Assembly (NCBI GenBank): GCA_023269675.1
Contig: JAHFSX010000016.1
Span: 53,165 to 117,164, forward strand
Direction of reading: 5' to 3'
From: Verrucomicrobiota bacterium
GTDB lineage: Bacteria; Verrucomicrobiota; Kiritimatiellia; RFP12; UBA1067
Length of the DNA stretch: 64,000 bases
In this document: in pieces, positions 19,205-27,344 of the stretch
Position numbering within the stretch: the stretch's first letter is position 1
Layout: every line of letters begins with the position of its first letter
The notes under the pieces: generated by a model
Database searches by the model: none
What the model was told of the DNA's origin: nothing
What the model saw: only the letters and a program-made list of their open reading frames with translations
Translations under genes and position numbers: made by a program

Positions 19205-21160
19205 ATGGATGTAAAAGCAACAACACAACAGATCTTTGCGCTGCGAAAAGGGGGCAAATTGGAGGAAGCGCTCCAATTGGCCCGCCCGCTGTATTCTGCT
19301 TGTGCGGCCGATCCATGGGTTGTCAAAGCACTTGGATGGACCCTTTACGACTGCATTAAGCGAGATCAAACCGCCGGCAAACAGGACGAAGCGGGTAAGT
19401 TTGCGACAGAACTTCAAAAACTGGGGATTACCGCTGAAACGGATGAAATTCTTTTCAAGATGTCCGAATTCATCCTTAAAACACTGACTCCTGAATTTGC
19501 TGAACTGAATGCGGCCAAAGCACTGAGCAAAAACGGACAGCACACTGCTGCGGCAGATATTCTACGAGGAACGGTCAAGAAGTATCCCGGCTCGTCGGAA
19601 GCGAAGACAAGTCTCGGCTGGGAGCTTTATCGGTTATTGCATGTAGAAGCAGACCTTAAGCGTTCAATCGACCTCATGCGCGACTACTGCCGACTCAAAC
19701 TGAACACCAAACCGGACAAATTGAACTCACTGGTTCTGTCAGAGGCCTGCAAACGCGCGGAGAAATGGTCTGACTTTAGCAACTTTGTCGAATGGTGGAC
19801 GACTGAATATCTGACAGCCGAAGACTGGCAAGAAAGCTTCGGACCAGATGGTTCAGGCCCCTTTCCTTCTCTCGTGGCGAAACTAGCCACCGCTTTATAC
19901 AAGAACGCAAAAACATTCCATAAAAGAGGTTCCTCTCATCAATGGATGCTTCCATTTGCCCAAAAAGTCGTCGCGACTACGGACAGCGATTGGACCCCCT
20001 ACTATCTGGCACGACTGACAGTCTGGTTCGAGGCGGATTTGGCCGGCGTTAAAGACCTCATTGTTCCGCTCGTAAAAGCCAAACAAAACGAGTTCTGGGC
20101 TTGGCAGGCGCTCGCCGCCTGCACGACAGACACCGCCGAAAAGACGGCTTTTTATGCCCGCGCGGTACTGTCAACCGCTGGAGACGAAGACTTCAAAGTG
20201 GATCTCTACCATCAGTTCGCACTGTTTCTTGCTCAGACTAATCAGCATGCGATTGCCTCGCAGGTAGCACGGCGCTATGTCGCGCTTCTAACAAAGAATG
20301 AGAAATCTCCGGCTAACGACATTGTTCAAATGCAGCAGGCAGCCTGGTTCGACAATCAAGTCAAAGACGACCTGTGCGAGCGGCTGCAACCTGCCTCAGA
20401 AGAAGCGACACGTTCCCTTTTTAAGGACCACCCTTGGACATCAGCCAACTTCATCGAGGTTCTAGAAAGCCAGGATGGAAGGCCGCCGCTGACAGTTCTT
20501 TTACTTGCCGACAAGGGATACTGCAAAGTCAAGAAACGGTGTCCCTCGGTAGACCGTCCAGAGCGAGGTGCCCCTATCAGCGTTAAATTATTCTGGCCGC
20601 CATTGAGTACCAGACCTTTGAAGCCGGGCGAGTCGCCCCCTGGACCGCCACTCGGAATCATAGTCGATTGGGAGCCTCGGTGTGATGGCGTTACATACGA
20701 TTGCGCTAAGAAATACTGGGGGGTTATATCCCAGATCAACAATGAGAAGCGGTTTGCTCGAATCTCATTAAGTTCAAAGCGTTTCGGACTCCTTCACTTT
20801 GACAGCACCCCAAGTGCGCAGACCTTGACACTTGGCGATGTCGTCTTCATTTGGTCCAACGACCTCACCAATCACACGGAGGATCTTGTACCCATTCTGC
20901 ATTTTCAAAAGCAAGAACGCCAAATTATTAAAGGCCTCTATCGCGAATTCTCGGGTCCTATTGATATAAAGACCGGAAATGCATTTGGTTTTGTGCGAAG
21001 CACCTCGGACGTCTTTATTCCGCCGAATCTTGTCTCCAGCAATCGTCTCACACACATGCAAGAAATAGGAGGGTGGGCTTTGTGCGAATGGAACAAGAAG
21101 AAAGAGCAACCTGGGTGGAGTGCCCTAACGATCAGCGATTTGCATGAGATAGACTTATGA
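19205..21160 (+). CDS. TPR-like repeat protein with C-terminal cold-shock/S1-like region
   Basis: 651 residues. The N-terminal two thirds are helical with TPR-like spacing (EEALQLARPLYSACAADPW, AADILRGTVKKYPGSSEAK). The C-terminal part has two stretches resembling S1 or cold-shock OB folds: YWGVISQINNEKRFARI (about 504) and NAFGFVRSTSDVFIPP (about 592). Such TPR plus OB-fold proteins occur in predicted bacterial conflict systems, but I cannot name a family with certainty. A nucleic-acid-binding scaffold is the likely role (inference). Its stop overlaps the pglZ start by 4 bases, so it is translationally coupled to a BREX core gene. Confidence 0.65.
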   Translation: MDVKATTQQIFALRKGGKLEEALQLARPLYSACAADPWVVKALGWTLYDCIKRDQTAGKQDEAGKFATELQKLGITAETDEILFKMSEFILKTLTPEFAELNAAKALSKNGQHTAAADILRGTVKKYPGSSEAKTSLGWELYRLLHVEADLKRSIDLMRDYCRLKLNTKPDKLNSLVLSEACKRAEKWSDFSNFVEWWTTEYLTAEDWQESFGPDGSGPFPSLVAKLATALYKNAKTFHKRGSSHQWMLPFAQKVVATTDSDWTPYYLARLTVWFEADLAGVKDLIVPLVKAKQNEFWAWQALAACTTDTAEKTAFYARAVLSTAGDEDFKVDLYHQFALFLAQTNQHAIASQVARRYVALLTKNEKSPANDIVQMQQAAWFDNQVKDDLCERLQPASEEATRSLFKDHPWTSANFIEVLESQDGRPPLTVLLLADKGYCKVKKRCPSVDRPERGAPISVKLFWPPLSTRPLKPGESPPGPPLGIIVDWEPRCDGVTYDCAKKYWGVISQINNEKRFARISLSSKRFGLLHFDSTPSAQTLTLGDVVFIWSNDLTNHTEDLVPILHFQKQERQIIKGLYREFSGPIDIKTGNAFGFVRSTSDVFIPPNLVSSNRLTHMQEIGGWALCEWNKKKEQPGWSALTISDLHEIDL

Positions 21161-23652
21161 AACGTATACACGACAGCTTACTCCACGTCTTCCAGCGCCA
21201 CCGGATCGTCTTCTGGTACGACGCCACCGGCGAGTGGGCTCAGACGTTTGAGGCCTACGAGGACAACTCCGTGACGAAACTCAAGGTTTCCGGCACCGAG
21301 TTCGGCACCAAGGTCCGCATCGTCCGCGACCCGGATCCGGCAGCGAAGTTTCTGCTTTACCTCCCGACCGCCCGCCCGGCCGACAGCGACAACTGGCTGC
21401 TGGACCTCCTGCTGCAGGGCTACGAATACAAGGCCGACCGCGCCTCGCTTGCCCTGCAGGAAGTGGGGCTGCCGCACGAGTTCCGTTATCTGGCCGAGGA
21501 GCACGCCGTGTTCTTCCAAAGCGGCAAGCGCATCCAGGCGCTGAAGGCGCTCGTCGACAAAAACGATGACGCCGCCGCCCTGCGCTTCAAAATGATGGCC
21601 GTGCTGGCCGACTCCCCGCTTGAGATCGACGCCCTGTTGCTGCGCTTCCTGAACACCCCTTCGGAAGGCGTGTTGCTCGACCCCGTCGGCGGCTGTTTTG
21701 ATTCTGCCAGCTTGACCGAACCCTTCTGGCGCGAGGTGATGCGGACCTTCGGCTATGTGTCGAACGCGCCCTCGCTCAGGGATTTCGCCGTCTCGCTCTT
21801 CCGCGCCGCCAACCCGCTCGACGGTACCCTGCCTCTGCATCCCCATGCGAAGGTGTTTCTCCAGCGCTGGAAGGACAGCCAGGCGCACTGCGGCTCGTTC
21901 CGGCAGTGGTCGCGCCAGATGGAGCGCGAGCTCCAGGTCGCCGAGGCCCTGAACAGCCTTGACGAACGTGCCGCGCTGGCCGACTGCGACACGTTTGAAA
22001 TCTTCGACAAGTACACCCTCCACCGGCTCTGCCTGGAGTTCGCCAAGAACGCCGCTGCCAATGACCTGCAGGCCGTGATCCAGCAGCGGCGGACCTCGTT
22101 CTGGCAGCCGCAACACGCGCATGGCTACGATGCCCTCGGGCATGCCGTGGTGCTCCGCGAACTGCTGGCGTCCGCCGAGCTGACGATCGACTCCCCCGCC
22201 TCGGGCGTGAGCCGCTATGTCGGAACCTGGTGGCGGATCGACGCGGCCTACCGCAACTGCACGTGGCACCTGCGCAAGTATGGACAGACCCAGGTCATGG
22301 AACAGGTCGCGCAATGGGTGGAGAAGGCCTACGTCAACAACTACCTGCTTCCGCTCTCCGACCGCTGGAGCGACCAGGTCCGCCGGATGCCCACATGGGA
22401 GTGTGAAGGACACACCGCGCAGCGGCTTTTTTTCGAAACCTACGTCCAGCCTTTCCTGTCCAAGGGCCAGAAGGTCTTCGTCATCATCTCCGACGCGCTC
22501 CGTTACGAGGCGGCGGCGGAGTTCGCCCAGCGCCTCCAGAGCGAGAACCGGTGGACGACCGAGGTCGAGGCGCTCTTCGGCACGCTGCCCTCCTATACGC
22601 AACTCGGCATGGCCGCCCTCTTGCCCGGAAGCCAACTGGCCTTCGACACAGCCACCAACGCCGTCTCGGTCAACGGACGCAATGCAGCCGGCACGCCGAA
22701 CCGTGCGGAGATCCTGAAGCTGTCTTGCGATTCCAAGGCGACCGCCATACAGGCCGTCGAATTCCTGGAGTTGAACACCAAGACCGGCGGCCGCGAGCTG
22801 ATGCGGGACAACGAGGTCATCTACATCTTCCATGCCACCATCGACAACATCGGCCATAATCTCGTCTCGGAAACAAAAACCTTCGAGGCCGTTGAGCAGG
22901 CCTTTGACGAGTTGGAACTGATCATCAAGAAGATCGCCAACATCAACGGCACCAACATGCTGCTGACGGCCGATCACGGCTTTCTTTTCCAGCAGGACGA
23001 TGTGGATGACGGAGACTCGGCCGCGCTGCCGGCGGCGGAACAGTGGTTCTACCGCGACCGCCGTTTCGCCATCGGCAAAGGCATCGGTGAAAGCCCCAAG
23101 GTGAAGGTCTTCAGCAGCGGGGCCCTGGGAATCCAGGGCGACTGGTCGGCGGCCTTCCCCCTCTCTCTTGGCCGTTTTCCCCTCCAAGGTTCCGGCAAGC
23201 GCTTCGTCCACGGCGGCACCTCGCTCCAGGAGGTGGTCGTGCCCGTGGTCAGGATACACAAAGCCCGCTCAGACGACACGGGCCGCGTCGAGGTGATCGT
23301 GTCGCGCGTCCCGGCCAAACTCACGACCGGACAGTTCTCCGTGGCGCTCTTGCAGGAGCGGCCCGCGGTCGACAAGGTCCTGCCGCGCACGCTCCGCATC
23401 GGGGTGTTCGCCAAGGACGGCACGCCCCTGTCGGAGATCAAAACCATGACGTTCGACTCCAAGGAGCCGGACGCGCGCCGCCGTGAAACTGTCCTGCTCC
23501 TTGTGCTCTCCCACGCCGCCGACGCCTTCAACAACCGCGAGGTGGACCTGCGGCTTGAGGAGACGTTGCAGGGCACGAACCAGACCGTCATCTACAAGGC
23601 GCACCCCCTCAAACTGTCGAAACCCTTTACGAGTGACTTCGATGAACACTGA
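21157..23652 (+). CDS. pglZ: BREX-1 phosphatase-like protein PglZ
   Basis: 831 residues, starting MKRIHDSLLHVFQRHRIVFW and continuing WYDATGEWAQTFE, typical of type A PglZ. An alkaline-phosphatase-like core is visible: VFVIISDALRYEA (about 440-452, metal-binding Asp) and LTADHGFLF (about 604-612, Asp-His). PglZ is a core BREX protein with a metal-dependent hydrolase fold and interacts with PglX. The gene overlaps the upstream TPR gene by 4 bases and brxL by 11 bases. Long antisense frames here follow from high GC. Confidence 0.93.
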   Translation: MKRIHDSLLHVFQRHRIVFWYDATGEWAQTFEAYEDNSVTKLKVSGTEFGTKVRIVRDPDPAAKFLLYLPTARPADSDNWLLDLLLQGYEYKADRASLALQEVGLPHEFRYLAEEHAVFFQSGKRIQALKALVDKNDDAAALRFKMMAVLADSPLEIDALLLRFLNTPSEGVLLDPVGGCFDSASLTEPFWREVMRTFGYVSNAPSLRDFAVSLFRAANPLDGTLPLHPHAKVFLQRWKDSQAHCGSFRQWSRQMERELQVAEALNSLDERAALADCDTFEIFDKYTLHRLCLEFAKNAAANDLQAVIQQRRTSFWQPQHAHGYDALGHAVVLRELLASAELTIDSPASGVSRYVGTWWRIDAAYRNCTWHLRKYGQTQVMEQVAQWVEKAYVNNYLLPLSDRWSDQVRRMPTWECEGHTAQRLFFETYVQPFLSKGQKVFVIISDALRYEAAAEFAQRLQSENRWTTEVEALFGTLPSYTQLGMAALLPGSQLAFDTATNAVSVNGRNAAGTPNRAEILKLSCDSKATAIQAVEFLELNTKTGGRELMRDNEVIYIFHATIDNIGHNLVSETKTFEAVEQAFDELELIIKKIANINGTNMLLTADHGFLFQQDDVDDGDSAALPAAEQWFYRDRRFAIGKGIGESPKVKVFSSGALGIQGDWSAAFPLSLGRFPLQGSGKRFVHGGTSLQEVVVPVVRIHKARSDDTGRVEVIVSRVPAKLTTGQFSVALLQERPAVDKVLPRTLRIGVFAKDGTPLSEIKTMTFDSKEPDARRRETVLLLVLSHAADAFNNREVDLRLEETLQGTNQTVIYKAHPLKLSKPFTSDFDEH

Positions 23653-25765
23653 AAACCTTCCCGCTGACACGCCTGAAACGCTGAATCCCCCGCCCGCGCA
23701 GACGAGCGCCTTGGATCAAAAAATCCTGCTGAACTTCCCCGGACTGGTCGTGCGCAAGGACCTGACCAACGGGCTGAAGCAGAACGCCGTGGTTCCGACC
23801 TACGTGCTGGAATACCTTCTGGGGCAGCACTGCGCCACGGACGATGCCGAGGTGCTCAAGTCTGGCTTGGATTCAGTCAAACGCATCCTGGCCAAACACT
23901 ATGTCCACCGGAACCAGTCGGAGCTGGTGAAGTCCACCATCAAGGAGCGCGGCCGGCACAAGGTCATCGACAAGCTCACGGTCGAGCTGAACGAAAAGGG
24001 CGGCTTCTACGAGACCGAGTTCACGAACCTCGGCATCAAGCGCGTGCCCATCTCGGACGACTTCGTGCGCCGGCACCCCAAGCTGCTGGTCGGCGGCATC
24101 TGGTGCATCGTGGACGTGACCTATGAGGTCAGCGAGGACCCCAAGTCCAGCCCGTGGCAGATCGATAGCCTCAAACCGATCCAGGTCTCCAGTGTTGACC
24201 TGGAGGCGTTCATGAAAGCGCGGACGGCCTTCACCTCCGAAGAGTGGGTGGACGTCATGATGCAGAGCATGGGGTTCAACCCCGAGATGTTCACGCGGCG
24301 GGCCAAACTGCTGACCCTCGCCCGGCTGATCCCCTATTGCGAGCGCAACTACAACATGCTGGAGCTCGGCCCCAAGGGCACCGGCAAGTCCCACATCTAC
24401 GCCGAGTTCTCGCCCCACGGCATCCTGATCTCCGGTTCGGAAGTGACTACCCCCAAGTTGTTCGTCAGCAACGCCAGCGGCAAGATCGGACTGGTGGGTT
24501 ATTGGGACTGCATCTGTTTCGACGAGTTCGCCGGCAAAGACAAGAAGGTCGACAAAGCCCTGGTTGACATCATGAAGAACTACATGGCCAACCGCTCCTT
24601 CTCGCGCGGCATCGAGCAGCTCAGCGCCGAAGCCTCGATCGTCTTCATGGGCAACACCAAGAAGTCCGTCGCCTACATGCTCAAGCACTCCCACTTCTTC
24701 GACCCCCTGCCGGACAAGTACATCGACTCCGCCTTCCTCGACCGCCTGCACGCCTTCAGCCCCGGCTGGGAAGTCGCCCCCATCCGCCACGAGCTGTTCA
24801 CCGGCGGATACGGCTTCATCGTCGACTACATCGCAGAAGTGCTGAAGCACCTCCGCACGGAAGACTTCACCGGCGCCTACAAGAAGCATTTCGAGATCGT
24901 CTCCGAAGTCTCAACACGCGACCAGACCGGCTTCGAGAAAACCTTCTCCGGCCTGATGAAAATCCTCTATCCGGACGGGCAGGCTTCCCCGCAGGAGATG
25001 GAAGAGCTGCTGTCCTTCGCCATGGAGGCCCGCCGCCGCGTGCGCGAGCACATCCTGCGCATCGACGACACCTTTAAACGTCACGACTTCATCTATCGGC
25101 CGCTTGACGGCGGCCCGCGCGTGACCGTGCTCACGCCAGAGGAGATCCAGTACCCGACGTTCGCCAACCCGAAATCAAAGCCTGCCGACTCCGCGCAGGA
25201 AGAAACCGAAAGTCAGGAACCCGCTCCCGAAGCCCCGGCCGCACAGGAACAGGAAGCGCTTGCAATCGCTCCCGAGCCCAAAACCTCACACATTGTCGTA
25301 CCGGAAAACACCAAGGGCTGGAGTTACCGCCGGCTCTTCGCCAGCCACCTGAAGGGTGCCCGCAAGATCACGATCAGCGACCCGTACATCCGGCTCTTCT
25401 TTCAGGCCCGCAACCTGATGGAGCTTCTGCAGTTGATTCACGACCTGGTTCCCGAAGGCGACGAGGCGGAGGTCCACCTGATCACGCAATCCGATCCGGA
25501 AAGCTGCGTCAAACAGGAGGAGAACCTGAACCAGATGGTCGAAGCCTTCGACGGCTCGCGCGTGGCCTTCTCCTGGACATTCGACCACAACCCCAACTTC
25601 CATGCCCGCAGCATCACCACCGACACCGGCTGGAAGATCCTGATCGACCGCGGCCTCGACATGTTCCAGAAGTTCGAAACCGGCCCCTTCTCCCTCGAAC
25701 AGGCCCTCCAGGACGCCCGCCTCACCCGCCGCACCGAAATCACGTTCATCCGTGCCAACGATTGA
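23642..25765 (+). CDS. brxL: BrxL-type AAA+ protein with C-terminal MIT_C (PLD-like) domain
   Basis: 707 residues from ATG 23642, 11 bases inside the end of pglZ. Upstream in-frame starts lie deep within pglZ and are rejected. The AAA+ core has Walker A GPKGTGKSH (243-251) and CICFDEFAG (about 288) as Walker B, as in BrxL, the BREX Lon-like ATPase that forms rings on DNA. After about residue 500 there is a Glu/Pro/Ala linker, then residues about 557-706 resemble the MIT C-terminal phospholipase D-like domain: GWSYRRLFASHLKGARKI, DPYIRLFFQARNL and HARSITTDTGWKI followed by DRGLD. No Lon-type Ser-Lys protease region was found. The domain's job here is unknown. Confidence 0.85.
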   Translation: MNTENLPADTPETLNPPPAQTSALDQKILLNFPGLVVRKDLTNGLKQNAVVPTYVLEYLLGQHCATDDAEVLKSGLDSVKRILAKHYVHRNQSELVKSTIKERGRHKVIDKLTVELNEKGGFYETEFTNLGIKRVPISDDFVRRHPKLLVGGIWCIVDVTYEVSEDPKSSPWQIDSLKPIQVSSVDLEAFMKARTAFTSEEWVDVMMQSMGFNPEMFTRRAKLLTLARLIPYCERNYNMLELGPKGTGKSHIYAEFSPHGILISGSEVTTPKLFVSNASGKIGLVGYWDCICFDEFAGKDKKVDKALVDIMKNYMANRSFSRGIEQLSAEASIVFMGNTKKSVAYMLKHSHFFDPLPDKYIDSAFLDRLHAFSPGWEVAPIRHELFTGGYGFIVDYIAEVLKHLRTEDFTGAYKKHFEIVSEVSTRDQTGFEKTFSGLMKILYPDGQASPQEMEELLSFAMEARRRVREHILRIDDTFKRHDFIYRPLDGGPRVTVLTPEEIQYPTFANPKSKPADSAQEETESQEPAPEAPAAQEQEALAIAPEPKTSHIVVPENTKGWSYRRLFASHLKGARKITISDPYIRLFFQARNLMELLQLIHDLVPEGDEAEVHLITQSDPESCVKQEENLNQMVEAFDGSRVAFSWTFDHNPNFHARSITTDTGWKILIDRGLDMFQKFETGPFSLEQALQDARLTRRTEITFIRAND

Positions 25766-25858
25766 TATGATTCCGACCCTCTTTTGCATTGTCACGTACG
25801 TCAAGTCAAACTAAACTCTTTCACTAACAGACGAAAAAAAGCAAAAAGGAGACTGATC

Positions 25859-26116
25859 ATGCCATCCGAAGCCATCAAACTTCACCGGTCCAAGATGCGT
25901 AAAGATATCGACAGTCTGATTCAAGAATCTGAAGAACATGGTTATAAGCAAGAGATTACAAAACTTCGAGAAGTTAGAGACTCTTTAACCAAGAAATGGC
26001 AAGAGGACGATTCAAATGAATCCTTTTCACGGTCATGTGAGCATGTTCTTGAAACCTGTCCTCATTGCGGGCTCCGCCGCGACGAACCCAAAGAACTCAA
26101 GAATATAATCCTTTAG
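25859..26116 (+). CDS. small hypothetical protein with C-terminal zinc-ribbon-like motif
   Basis: 85 residues from ATG 25859, preceded by AAAAAGGAG with 7-base spacing. This start is better than an upstream in-frame one at 25784 that has no ribosome site. The protein is charged and helical (DIDSLIQESEEHGYKQEITK) and ends with C-x7-C-x2-C (CEHVLETCPHC), which could bind a metal or simply be a short zinc ribbon. It follows brxL by 93 bases on the same strand and may be the last gene of the BREX operon. Low GC relative to brxL. Function unknown. Confidence 0.6.
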   Translation: MPSEAIKLHRSKMRKDIDSLIQESEEHGYKQEITKLREVRDSLTKKWQEDDSNESFSRSCEHVLETCPHCGLRRDEPKELKNIIL

Positions 26117-26159
26117 CGGTTCGCCTCCGCTCTCCCGCTCGAGGTTGAGCCTTCGGCAT

Positions 26160-26594
26160 TCAATGTTCAGCGTTCGCGTTCAGGGCCGCCGTCACGTCCC
26201 GCTTGCCCATGCCGCGGACCACGGCCAAGGCCGCCAGCGTCCGGCTGCGCATCTGTATCCGGTCCTCGGCGCTCTCCCACTTCGAGACCGTCAAGCCCGC
26301 GACCCCCATGAGCTTGGCCATCTCGACCTGGGTGAGACCCAGCTTCGCCCGCAGCTTGCGCACCATCGGCCCCGTGGGTCGGATGCCCGGTACCTGGCCG
26401 GCCTCGGCTTCAGCAACAGCCTCATCCGCACCACGCCGCGGCGCGTCCTTCTGCAACCCACGCACCAACCGCTTCAGCTCGGCCACCTGGCGCTTGAGTT
26501 CCGCAACGTCGGCACGCAGGGCGGCTATGGGCTTGCGGGTGGCTTTCGCGGCCCCCTTGGTAATCGCGGTCCCGAGCACGGTGTTCAGATTCAT
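26160..26594 (-). CDS. XRE-type helix-turn-helix regulator with N-terminal coiled coil
   Basis: 144 residues from ATG 26594, preceded by AAAGGACAAAGAG. Residues about 25-48 form a heptad-like segment (LRADVAELKRQVAELKRLV), a probable dimerising coiled coil. Residues about 78-112 are a Cro/CI-type helix-turn-helix (VRKLRAKLGLTQVEMAKLMG, then LTVSKWES). It points toward the end of the BREX operon and is transcribed from its own promoter at 26658-26686. The neighbouring 9-mer array could be its operator (inference). Its target might be itself or the defence genes nearby. Confidence 0.8.
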   Translation of the reverse strand: MNLNTVLGTAITKGAAKATRKPIAALRADVAELKRQVAELKRLVRGLQKDAPRRGADEAVAEAEAGQVPGIRPTGPMVRKLRAKLGLTQVEMAKLMGVAGLTVSKWESAEDRIQMRSRTLAALAVVRGMGKRDVTAALNANAEH

Positions 26595-26657
26595 CTCTTT
26601 GTCCTTTAGGATTTGCAAGCGCCGGTCACTCTGAGCTATACACAAATTAGATGTTTC

Positions 26658-26686
26658 ACTTTACGCAACGCATCGGGCAATGTCAA
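26658..26686 (-). promoter_or_regulatory. predicted sigma-70 promoter of the helix-turn-helix regulator
   Basis: On the minus strand there is a perfect -35 box TTGACA (26681-26686), a 17-bp spacer and a -10 TAAAGT (26658-26663, 4 of 6 matches). It lies 64 bases upstream of the regulator's start codon. The 9-mer repeat array begins only 5 bp upstream of the -35 box. Confidence 0.6.
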
Positions 26687-26691
26687 GTTGG

Positions 26692-26763
26692 CATGAGCGG
26701 CATGAGCGGCATGAGCGGCATGAGCGGCATGAGCGGCATGAGCGGCATGAGCGGCATGAGCGG
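26692..26763 (+). repeat. eight tandem copies of the 9-mer CATGAGCGG
   Basis: CATGAGCGG is repeated exactly eight times without interruption (72 bp). The array stands directly upstream of the -35 box of the regulator promoter. Being in multiples of 9 it translates as an Ala-Ala-His repeat on the other strand, but no gene is supported there. Possible operator array, iteron-like site, or slippage-prone sequence tuning the promoter. It is not a CRISPR: there are no spacers. Confidence 0.9.
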
Positions 26764-27344
26764 GTGAAAAGGTGAGCCTAAAAATGCCTGATATCAACCG
26801 AATCCTGACAAATCCCAGTGTCTGACGCCAGACATGCGCCCGTGTTTGACGCCGCACAAGCCCAGCTACCGGATCCAGCGCATATTCCCTGCAAGAATCA
26901 GCACAGTGATTGTTAATAACTTTTTAGCCAGTATACACTTATCAACAGGCAATGTGCTTATTCCTGATCCTCGGGCTTTCAAATCTGTGACCGCGCAAGC
27001 ACCACTTTACGGCAGGTTCTGTGCCTCAAACGATCATATTGGCATAGCGGTCGTCTCTGATCCATAAGTTGCCGGAACGATCAGGCCAAACACGGAGCTT
27101 TGACTCTCTCTTGCGTCTGACGCCAGACATACTGCCGCCCGTGTCTGGCGGGGCTTAAGCGCACGGATCTGAACATGTGCTGGTCACTGTCGCCGGTGGG
27201 CAGGGCAAGGCCATGGGTCGACGCTAATACCAGTGCAAGCGGAAGATACTCGCGAGCCCTCTATACGTCTCGGCCCCTCTTTTGGCTGTCAGTGCAGAAA
27301 AAACGACTATGCTACAGATAGTCAAGAAGCACCAAGCACTAATC
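26764..27344. other. intergenic region with dispersed palindromes
   Basis: No gene is supported. The region holds GTGTCTGACGCCAGACAT at 26818-26835, a half site GTGTTTGACGCCGCACA at 26842-26858, GCGTCTGACGCCAGACAT at 27113-27130 and a half site at 27141-27150. The stretch 26900-26960 is AT-rich (TTGTTAATAACTTTTTAGCC) and could hold a promoter, but no paired boxes are convincing. A short open frame at 26834-27067 has no ribosome site or recognisable protein. Confidence 0.5.

Noticed and set aside
21178..23259. Long minus-strand open frame across pglZ
   Set aside because: Antisense shadow of pglZ caused by high GC; no protein-like features.
26692..26763. Possible CRISPR array
   Set aside because: Uninterrupted 9-mers with no spacers and no cas genes nearby.
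26636..26857. Minus-strand frame encoding an Ala-Ala-His repeat
   Set aside because: Only the translation of the 9-mer array; no ribosome site or conserved protein.
26834..27067. Short plus-strand open frame in the intergenic region
   Set aside because: Starts within a palindromic repeat, has no ribosome site and no recognisable protein.
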